Source: Streptococcus oralis
GTDB taxonomy: Bacteria > Bacillota > Bacilli > Lactobacillales > Streptococcaceae
Assembly (NCBI RefSeq): GCF_023611505.1
Contig: NZ_CP097843.1
Location: 1,612,001 to 1,676,000, forward strand
Direction: 5' to 3'
DNA: 64,000 bases
The position numbers and the translations under genes were made by a program. The notes beneath the pieces were generated by a model. It had not been told where the DNA came from and ran no database searches. It saw only the letters and a program-made list of their open reading frames with translations. Shown here piece after piece: positions 58,026 through 64,000 of the stretch. The stretch's first letter is position 1; each line of letters opens with the position of its first letter.

Positions 58026-59915
58026 TTAGAAGGCACCGATGCTACCACCACCTCCGCCTCCTGAGAATCCTCCACCTGAAGAACCACTTCCAGAAGATAC
58101 GGAGTAGTTGCTTGCTGTGTTTGCAATACTAGCATAGTGACTCATTTGAGCAGTTGAATGATAAAACATGCTGTGCCAGCCATAAGCTACATAAAGATTG
58201 ATATCTGGATTCTCAACTTGAATCTGATAAGATTTCATCAAATGACTCACCTTGTCCGCATAACCAAATAAAGTAGCATAGACAAGGAGGCGATTCCAAA
58301 GAACAATACTCTCTAATTCTGCCTTGTCTAGATGGGCGATATCGCGAAGCATGTTTTCAAAACTAGTCCAGAGATAGTACGCTTCTAGTCCTTCTTCGTT
58401 TAAAACACCATCACGAGTATCAAATCGGGTTGTCCAATAATAGACGGCAGCTAACATCAAGCTCACAAACCCAAGGATAGGAAGTGGCAGGGAAAAATAC
58501 CCGTGAGCATCCAAACTGTACAAAAACCAGCCAAAACCAACGAAAGCAGGTAGAAGCGTAGAGACACCTATCGTCAATCGCAAGATTTTTTCGCCATTAC
58601 TCAGTGGACGATAATAATCTGGAAGTTGCAAAGAGGAAACCCGCTTTCTCACCCCATCCTGCATCTGCTTCAGAGCTTGCTCGAAAGACGACTTAAGCTT
58701 ACGTCCTGTTTTCTGAATCCTTTTTTCATCAGCTGCTTTTGCACCTTGGTAAAGACTAGTTGACACTTGGTAATCTGCAAACAAATCTGAAACAAGCACT
58801 TCTTCTCTTCCTGAAAAGGCCAAATTAAGACAATCTTTTTCAAAACTTGCCAATCCTTTTTCTTTTACGACTTTTAGACGGACCTCATCTCCATTTGAGA
58901 TGATTGAAATATTTCCACGGTCGATCACATCCAATAAGGTTGCCTGAACGAGTTGGTCAAAGGTGAACTTCCCTCCTCCCTTGGTCAAGGGACTGACTTC
59001 CTCTAAAGAAGTGGAGTAAACAGCTTCCGATAAAACCATCGGTTCTAAGTCCATTGGCGGTTCGTAGAGACGGTGATTTTTAGCATGTTTCTTCGATGGG
59101 GAGGTTTTTCTTCGGTAAATGCGATAGAAAATGACACTAAAGACTAAAGAAAGCGAGAGTAAAAAAGGGATAACCCACGTAACCAGAGCTTTGCTTTGAG
59201 CTTTTTCAGCAGCAATGGACTCCTCTATTTTTTCAAATTCTGCTAAACGATTGCCCTTCAATCCCTGATCCAAAGCTGTTCCAAAATCTTTTCTAGGCCA
59301 ATAGGCATGCAATTCAACCTCACGCTGACGAGGTAGGTTCTGCAAATGAACACGATAATCACCACCTGTCTTCTCTACCTTGCCCTCTGTAAAGAGTTTC
59401 CCTGTATGAAAGAAAAGTTTTTCAGCTCCATTAAAGCCTGTTACCCGAAACGCAAAATTTTCGATAGGTTCTGAACTATCTGTCAAGGGTTGCCAATTAA
59501 GTTCCGCGATATCATCATATAGAAATAGGAGGTTTTTTAGTTGCCATGTGATTACCACTTCAACGGTATCCCCTTCTTGGCCTGGATTATACACTTTTAC
59601 AGTATAACCTTCCGATTCTTCTATCACTTCACTATTGACATTCTCAATGGCGCTAGCATTTTTCCATACCTGAACCTTCGGACTGGGATCTATTTCAAAG
59701 CCCTTTGGCATCTTACCAGAACGGCCAAGTCCTACTAGTTGTCCATTAAAGTCTTCATCAAAATAATAGACTACTTTCTCCCTAAATTCTGCCGTATTAT
59801 CTGCATGAATATACAAATCACCTTGGTAAGAGCGAATCTTAAAATCAACCGCAAAAACAGAGAGTGGTAAAATACAAAACAAGCTAAATAAAAGCACGAA
59901 AAAAGTCTTTTTCAT
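58026..59915 (-). CDS. DUF2207 family membrane protein
   Basis: A 629-residue protein with a signal peptide (residues 1-22, ending VFAVD), a beta-rich outside domain (about 25-230), a membrane segment at about 245-265, a cytoplasmic region, two further segments at about 455-500 and a C-terminal Gly/Ser tail (SSGSGSSGGGFSGGGGGGS). This is the DUF2207 architecture. Function is unknown. It is transcribed divergently from the glutamine transporter. Confidence 0.9.
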   Translation of the reverse strand: MKKTFFVLLFSLFCILPLSVFAVDFKIRSYQGDLYIHADNTAEFREKVVYYFDEDFNGQLVGLGRSGKMPKGFEIDPSPKVQVWKNASAIENVNSEVIEESEGYTVKVYNPGQEGDTVEVVITWQLKNLLFLYDDIAELNWQPLTDSSEPIENFAFRVTGFNGAEKLFFHTGKLFTEGKVEKTGGDYRVHLQNLPRQREVELHAYWPRKDFGTALDQGLKGNRLAEFEKIEESIAAEKAQSKALVTWVIPFLLSLSLVFSVIFYRIYRRKTSPSKKHAKNHRLYEPPMDLEPMVLSEAVYSTSLEEVSPLTKGGGKFTFDQLVQATLLDVIDRGNISIISNGDEVRLKVVKEKGLASFEKDCLNLAFSGREEVLVSDLFADYQVSTSLYQGAKAADEKRIQKTGRKLKSSFEQALKQMQDGVRKRVSSLQLPDYYRPLSNGEKILRLTIGVSTLLPAFVGFGWFLYSLDAHGYFSLPLPILGFVSLMLAAVYYWTTRFDTRDGVLNEEGLEAYYLWTSFENMLRDIAHLDKAELESIVLWNRLLVYATLFGYADKVSHLMKSYQIQVENPDINLYVAYGWHSMFYHSTAQMSHYASIANTASNYSVSSGSGSSGGGFSGGGGGGSIGAF

Positions 59916-59944
59916 AACACAATCCCCTTTTTATCTTTGCTATC

Positions 59945-59953
59945 ATTATATCA
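59945..59953 (-). promoter_or_regulatory. Promoter of the DUF2207 gene (extended -10)
   Basis: TGATATAAT on the minus strand, -10 TATAAT at 59945-59950, about 30 nt before the start codon. Confidence 0.6.
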
Positions 59954-59961
59954 TTTTTTAT

Positions 59962-59977
59962 AAGTAAAGGCTTACTT
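59962..59977. promoter_or_regulatory. Inverted repeat between divergent promoters
   Basis: AAGTAA-AGGC-TTACTT is a perfect 6-4-6 inverted repeat between the DUF2207 -10 and the glutamine transporter -35 boxes. It may be a regulator site for either gene. Confidence 0.35.
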
Positions 59978-59980
59978 GTA

Positions 59981-60009
59981 TTGAAAATCTCACCATTTTT
60001 AGATACAAT
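59981..60009 (+). promoter_or_regulatory. Promoter of the glutamine transporter operon
   Basis: -35 TTGAAA (59981-59986), 17-bp spacer, -10 TACAAT (60004-60009), 39 nt before the start codon. Confidence 0.7.
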
Positions 60010-60047
60010 AGAGAGAAGTCATTTTTAGACTAGAAATAGGAGAAAAC

Positions 60048-61616
60048 ATGAAAAAATTATGCTTATCTATTCTTGCTAGCCTAGCCCTTACATTAGGACT
60101 AGCTAGCCAAGTCCAAGCCGACGAATATTTACGCATCGGAATGGAGGCAGCTTACGCTCCCTTTAACTGGACCCAAGACGACGATAGTAATGGTGCTGTC
60201 AAAATCGACGGTACCAATCAATATGCCAATGGCTACGATGTCCAAATCGCTAAAAAGATTGCCAAAGACTTAGGTAAGGAGCCTTTGGTCGTTAAAACCA
60301 AGTGGGAAGGACTTGTCCCAGCCCTTACTTCTGGCAAAATCGATATGATTATTGCAGGTATGAGCCCAACGGCTGAACGCAAACAAGAAATTGCCTTTTC
60401 AAGCAGTTACTATACTAGCGAACCGGTTCTATTAGTAAAAAAGGACTCTGTCTATGCCAACGCCAAATCTTTAAACGACTTTAGCGGAGCAAAAATCACG
60501 TCTCAACAAGGCGTTTATCTCTATGATTTGATTTCCCAAATCCCTGGCGCCAAGAAGGAAACAGCCATGGGGGATTTTGCTCAGATGCGTCAAGCACTTG
60601 AAGCAGGTGTCATCGATGCCTATGTTTCTGAACGCCCTGAAGCACTGACCGCTGAGTCTGCCAACGCTAAGTTCAAAATGATCCAACCCCAACCCGGTTT
60701 CAAAACTGGAGAAGAAGATACAGCTATCGCCATTGGACTTCGTAAAGATGACAGTCGTATCAGCCAAATCAATGCTAGTATTGAAACCATCTCCAAAGAT
60801 GAACAAGTTGCACTGATGGATCGTATGATTCAGGAGCAACCTGCCGAAGCCACAACAACTGAAGAAAGCAGCAGTAATTTCTTCAACCAAGTTGCTAAAA
60901 TTCTTTCTGAAAACTGGCAACAGCTCTTGCGTGGTGCAGGTGTCACTCTTTTAATCTCAATCATCGGAACTATCGTAGGTCTCATTATCGGTCTTGCCAT
61001 TGGTGTCTTCCGTACGGCTCCTCTCTCTGAAAACAAAGCCATTTACGGCCTACAAAAACTAGTCGGTTGGATTCTCAATGTCTATATTGAAATCTTCCGT
61101 GGTACACCGATGATTGTTCAATCCATGGTTATCTACTATGGGACTGCTCAAGCTTTCGGTATCAATCTCGACCGGACACTGGCTGCTATCTTTATCGTCT
61201 CAATCAACACGGGTGCCTACATGACAGAAATCGTTCGTGGTGGTATTCTAGCAGTTGACAAGGGACAGTTCGAAGCTGCAACTGCTCTTGGTATGACACA
61301 CAATCAAACCATGCGTAAGATTGTCCTTCCTCAGGTTGTCCGTAATATTCTACCTGCTACTGGTAATGAGTTTGTCATCAATATCAAAGATACCTCTGTA
61401 TTGAACGTTATTTCAGTTGTCGAGCTTTATTTCTCAGGAAATACTGTAGCGACTCAAACCTATCAATACTTCCAGACCTTTACCATCATTGCAGTGATTT
61501 ACTTTGTCCTCACCTTCACTGTGACCCGTGTCCTACGTTTTATCGAACGCTATATGGACATGGACACTTACACTACAGGTGCTAACCAAATGCAAACGGG
61601 GGATTTGAAAAAATGA
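60048..61616 (+). CDS. glnP: Glutamine/polar amino acid ABC transporter, fused substrate-binding and permease protein
   Basis: A 522-residue fusion: signal peptide (1-25, cleavage near VQA-DEY), an extracellular SBP_bac_3 domain (about 27-265, with [10 protein letters not shown] and [11 protein letters not shown]), then a HisM/GlnP-type permease (about 285-510) with the EAA-like loop [21 protein letters not shown]. One protein both captures and conducts substrate and pairs with the downstream ATPase. Gln is the probable substrate; Glu or Asn is also possible. The stop overlaps the next start (ATGA). Confidence 0.94.
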   Translation: MKKLCLSILASLALTLGLASQVQADEYLRIGMEAAYAPFNWTQDDDSNGAVKIDGTNQYANGYDVQIAKKIAKDLGKEPLVVKTKWEGLVPALTSGKIDMIIAGMSPTAERKQEIAFSSSYYTSEPVLLVKKDSVYANAKSLNDFSGAKITSQQGVYLYDLISQIPGAKKETAMGDFAQMRQALEAGVIDAYVSERPEALTAESANAKFKMIQPQPGFKTGEEDTAIAIGLRKDDSRISQINASIETISKDEQVALMDRMIQEQPAEATTTEESSSNFFNQVAKILSENWQQLLRGAGVTLLISIIGTIVGLIIGLAIGVFRTAPLSENKAIYGLQKLVGWILNVYIEIFRGTPMIVQSMVIYYGTAQAFGINLDRTLAAIFIVSINTGAYMTEIVRGGILAVDKGQFEAATALGMTHNQTMRKIVLPQVVRNILPATGNEFVINIKDTSVLNVISVVELYFSGNTVATQTYQYFQTFTIIAVIYFVLTFTVTRVLRFIERYMDMDTYTTGANQMQTGDLKK

Positions 61617-62353
61617 CACGACCAATCCTTGAAATCAAACACCTAAAAAAATCCTATGGGCAAAACGAAGTGCTAAAAGACATTTCTCTCACCGTCCATA
61701 AAGGAGAGGTTATTTCCATCATCGGAAGCTCGGGAAGCGGAAAATCAACCTTCCTTCGTTCGATTAATTTACTAGAAACACCTACAGGAGGAGAGATTCT
61801 CTATCGCGGAGAAAATGTCCTGGAAAAAGGCTATAACCTCACCCATTATCGTGAAAAGCTCGGTATGGTTTTCCAATCTTTCAATCTCTTTGAAAATCTG
61901 AATGTCCTCGAAAATACCATCGTCGCCCAAACGACAGTACTCAAACGTGACCACTCTGAAGCTGAAAAAATTGCCAAAGAGAATCTTGAAAAAGTTGGTA
62001 TGGGAGAACGTTACTGGCAAGCCAAGCCGAAGCAACTTTCAGGTGGACAAAAGCAACGTGTAGCTATCGCCCGTGCACTCTCCATGAATCCTGACGCCAT
62101 TCTCTTCGACGAACCAACATCTGCCCTTGACCCCGAAATGGTCGGAGAAGTCCTCAAAATTATGCAGGACCTAGCTCAAGAAGGCTTGACCATGATTGTT
62201 GTAACCCACGAAATGGAATTTGCTCGCGACGTCTCCCATCGTGTCATCTTCATGGACAAGGGAATCATTGCAGAAGAAGGTAAACCTGAAGAACTCTTCA
62301 CGAACCCTAAAGAAGAACGGACAAAAGAATTCCTTCAGCGTTATCTCAATTAA
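61613..62353 (+). CDS. glnQ: Glutamine/polar amino acid ABC transporter ATP-binding protein
   Basis: A 246-residue PAAT-family ATPase: Walker [16 protein letters not shown]-loop MVFQSFNLF, signature [15 protein letters not shown], Walker [14 protein letters not shown] and H-loop VVTHEM. It drives the fused binding/permease protein, to which it is coupled by a 4-nt overlap, and is followed by a strong terminator. Confidence 0.95.
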   Translation: MTRPILEIKHLKKSYGQNEVLKDISLTVHKGEVISIIGSSGSGKSTFLRSINLLETPTGGEILYRGENVLEKGYNLTHYREKLGMVFQSFNLFENLNVLENTIVAQTTVLKRDHSEAEKIAKENLEKVGMGERYWQAKPKQLSGGQKQRVAIARALSMNPDAILFDEPTSALDPEMVGEVLKIMQDLAQEGLTMIVVTHEMEFARDVSHRVIFMDKGIIAEEGKPEELFTNPKEERTKEFLQRYLN

Positions 62354-62358
62354 TAAAT

Positions 62359-62387
62359 AAAGACTGCATACAGAATGCAGTCTTTTT
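62359..62387 (+). terminator. Terminator of the glutamine transporter operon
   Basis: An 11-bp perfect stem (62359-62369 with 62375-62385), a 5-nt loop and a T-run. Confidence 0.9.
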
Positions 62388-62401
62388 AGTTTGTAATTGT
62401 A

Positions 62402-62434
62402 AAGGAAAGGCAGACTCGATTCAGAAATCTGCCT
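62402..62434 (-). terminator. Terminator of the small HTH-like gene
   Basis: Minus-strand stem AGGCAGA/TCTGCCT with a 13-nt loop followed by a U-rich tract, just after the small gene's stop. Confidence 0.6.
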
Positions 62435-62445
62435 GTAACCACAGT

Positions 62446-62661
62446 TCAATCTTCAAATTTTTCATGATTTTTTTCATAGAAATCGATTAAACTAAGAGCT
62501 GTTTCAAATGAAATATTTTTAACTTTTGCGCGTCCTTGCGCTAGGGCAATGATAGACATTTCACGCGCATTCGTTTCTTTAGAGATACGGTAACCTGTGA
62601 TCTTCTTATCACGAACCCAGCCAACAACTGCTTCTACCTTTTCAAAGTTTGACTTAACCAT
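62446..62661 (-). CDS. Small HTH-like DNA-binding protein (71 residues)
   Basis: A 71-residue basic protein. KITGYRISKETNAREMSIIA resembles the recognition part of a small Xre/Cro-type helix-turn-helix, and the C-terminal half SFETALSLIDFYEKN fits a supporting helix. CAGGAG precedes the ATG. Its promoter contains a perfect 17-bp palindrome over the -10 box, which suggests autorepression. A similar small gene lies near ilvA in pneumococcus from memory. Targets are unknown. Confidence 0.75.
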   Translation of the reverse strand: MVKSNFEKVEAVVGWVRDKKITGYRISKETNAREMSIIALAQGRAKVKNISFETALSLIDFYEKNHEKFED

Positions 62662-62683
62662 GTTCTTCTCCTGAATTATTCTT

Positions 62684-62723
62684 TACAATTCCTAATTGTA
62701 TACGTTTTTATTTTATCTGTCAA
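62684..62723 (-). promoter_or_regulatory. Promoter and palindromic operator of the small HTH-like gene
   Basis: -35 TTGACA (62718-62723), 17-bp spacer, -10 TACAAT (62695-62700). The perfect palindrome TACAATT-CCT-AATTGTA (62684-62700) covers the -10 box and the start of transcription. Confidence 0.75.
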
Positions 62724-62767
62724 TAAAAAAACATATATTCGTCACAACTATATTATTCTGCATATTT

Positions 62768-63664
62768 TTATTTGGCTTTTAAAGCCGATAATATATGAGT
62801 TCTTATATCTTCAACTCCATTAGGATTTGCTGGTAGGAAGATTGTATTATTTCCTTCTTTTTCTGCAAAATTATTCAATGTGTCTAAATACTGGTTCGTT
62901 AATAGGATAGACATGATTTGTTCTTCAGTCAGCTCAACATTAGCTCCCTTTAACTCTTTGATAGAATCAGCCAGTCCGTCAACAATCGCTTTACGCTGTT
63001 CTGCAATCCCTACACCATGTAGGCGATCTTTTTCTGCTTCTGCTTCTGCTGCGGTCACGATCTTAATCTTATCTGCTTCAGCAAGTTCTTGCGCTGCAAC
63101 TCTCTTACGTTGAGCTGCATTGATTTCATTCATTGATTGTTTTACTTCAGCATCAGGTTCAACCTTAGTAATCAGAGTTTTGACAATGATATACCCATAC
63201 GTAGACATTTCTTCTGCCACTTGTTTTTGAACTTCTAAGGCGATTTCATCCTTCTTCTCAAACAACTCATCTAGGGTTAACTTTGGTACAGATGAACGCA
63301 AAGCATCTTCAATATAGGATTTGATTTGGGCTTCTGGACGCATCAATTTATAATAGGCATCTGTGACATTGTTTTCATTCACTCGATACTGAGTTGCCAC
63401 ATTCATCGTTACAAATACATTATCTTGCGTCTTTGTCTCTACAACGATTTCACTCTGCAACAAGCGTAGTTGTACTCTTGCTGCAATTCTATCAATCCCA
63501 AAGGGAGCCCGCAAATGAATACCACTATTGCTCAACTTTTGGTATTTACCAAAGCGTTCTATAATAGCGACAGATTGTTGTCGTACCACATATACAGAAC
63601 TAATCGTAATCACTGATGCAATCACCACTAAAATCAATACAACAAGTAAAATTTGTAAAACCAT
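62768..63664 (-). CDS. SPFH/Band 7 domain membrane protein (QmcA/stomatin-like)
   Basis: A 298-residue protein: N-terminal membrane helix (about 3-24), SPFH domain (about 27-190, with SVYVVRQQSVAIIERFGKY), then an Ala/Glu-rich coiled coil (ELAEADKIKIVTAAEAEAEK) and a short C-terminal tail. Such proteins oligomerise in membrane microdomains and may scaffold proteases or transporters. The specific role is unknown. GGGGGAG precedes the ATG. Confidence 0.92.
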   Translation of the reverse strand: MVLQILLVVLILVVIASVITISSVYVVRQQSVAIIERFGKYQKLSNSGIHLRAPFGIDRIAARVQLRLLQSEIVVETKTQDNVFVTMNVATQYRVNENNVTDAYYKLMRPEAQIKSYIEDALRSSVPKLTLDELFEKKDEIALEVQKQVAEEMSTYGYIIVKTLITKVEPDAEVKQSMNEINAAQRKRVAAQELAEADKIKIVTAAEAEAEKDRLHGVGIAEQRKAIVDGLADSIKELKGANVELTEEQIMSILLTNQYLDTLNNFAEKEGNNTIFLPANPNGVEDIRTHILSALKAK

Positions 63665-63690
63665 GGGAATCTCCCCCTTTCATCACCCTC

Positions 63691-63719
63691 ATTATAACAC
63701 CATCGTTATCATTACGCAA
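63691..63719 (-). promoter_or_regulatory. Promoter of the SPFH gene
   Basis: -35 TTGCGT (63714-63719), 17-bp spacer, -10 TATAAT (63691-63696). Confidence 0.65.
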
Positions 63720-63746
63720 ATAATATGATAATAATTTTATTTTAGT

Positions 63747-63998
63747 TTAAACTAACATATTATACAATGTTTCATTTCCATTCAAATTAATATAAGACGG
63801 GTCAAACTTTTCCATTCGATGAATCAATCCAGCATAATCATGCTTATTGGCAAGAGCAATCCCAATCAATACAGGACCCGTCCCCTTGCTTGCTCGTTTG
63901 ATATATTCAAAACGAGTGATGTCATCATTTGGCCCCAAAATGTCATTTACAAACTCTCGTAGAGCTCCAGGACGCTGTGGGAAATTCACTACAAAGTA
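63747..63998 (-). CDS. ilvA: Threonine dehydratase IlvA, C-terminal end (5' part outside window)
   Basis: The frame is open to the window edge, and a GTG at 63989 is internal. The visible 83 residues are the C-terminal regulatory (ACT-like) domain: VNFPQRPGALREFVNDILGP, FEYIKR and GPVLIGIALA. Full IlvA deaminates threonine to 2-oxobutanoate, the first step of isoleucine synthesis, and this domain would bind Ile or Val. No strong terminator follows; only a weak palindrome (63742-63755) overlaps the stop codon. Confidence 0.92.
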   Translation of the reverse strand, partial: YFVVNFPQRPGALREFVNDILGPNDDITRFEYIKRASKGTGPVLIGIALANKHDYAGLIHRMEKFDPSYINLNGNETLYNMLV

Positions 63999-64000
63999 AT

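Noticed and set aside
60471-60920. 149-codon minus-strand frame inside the glutamine transporter gene
   Set aside because: Shadow of the substrate-binding domain; no supporting signals.
63742-63755. Palindrome TTAGTTTAAACTAA as a terminator of ilvA
   Set aside because: All but two pairs are A-T, it overlaps the stop codon and no clear U-run follows.

Overview
This window is a stretch of a mitis-group Streptococcus chromosome, most likely a commensal such as S. oralis, S. mitis or S. infantis. Gene content and order resemble pneumococcus (pbp1A, a GH101 endo-alpha-N-acetylgalactosaminidase, aliA, a capsule locus, dexB, luxS, clpL). Several points argue against S. pneumoniae itself: aliC/aliD-like genes together with a full capsule operon, extra surface glycosidases, an inserted two-component/ABC module, and a clpL-pflB junction. 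Species assignment is inference. No tRNA, rRNA, CRISPR array or intact insertion sequence was seen.

Region 1 (1-17.1 kb): the 3' part of pbp1A on the plus strand faces two giant minus-strand YSIRK/LPXTG surface proteins. The upstream one (10395-16862) is a GH101 O-glycanase with a trypsin-like serine protease module inserted in its N-terminal linker. The downstream one (2005-10254) joins a GH20 and a GH84 hexosaminidase domain with several F5/8-type carbohydrate-binding modules. Both have a near-consensus cre site 26-31 nt before the start codon. Together with the adjacent peptide-binding lipoprotein AliA they look like a mucin/glycoprotein-foraging set under catabolite control.

Region 2 (19.3-44.4 kb): a dexB-aliA capsule locus. 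Read on the minus strand it is dexB, aliC-like, aliD-like, wzg-wzh-wzd-wze, wchA, a glycerol-phosphate cytidylyltransferase, a LicD-family transferase, wchJ, wchK, GT4, GT2, wzy, GT2, a DUF4422 glycosyltransferase, wzx, an acyltransferase, glf and rmlA-rmlC-rmlB. rmlD is inverted on the plus strand between rmlB and aliA. The set predicts a Wzx/Wzy polysaccharide initiated with Glc-P, extended by beta-1,4-Gal, probably containing rhamnose and galactofuranose, and carrying glycerol-phosphate and O-acetyl groups.

Region 3 (44.5-53.3 kb): a DUF1846 gene, then a self-contained ABC-2 transporter plus two-component system preceded by tandem TCTG repeats (a predicted antimicrobial-peptide sensing and efflux module), luxS, and CtsR-controlled clpL with a long leader that holds a 29-codon reading frame.

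Region 4 (53.4-64 kb): housekeeping genes pflB, dinB, uppP, a DUF2207 membrane protein, a fused glutamine-binding/permease protein with its ATPase, a small HTH-like protein under a palindromic operator, an SPFH protein and the 3' end of ilvA.
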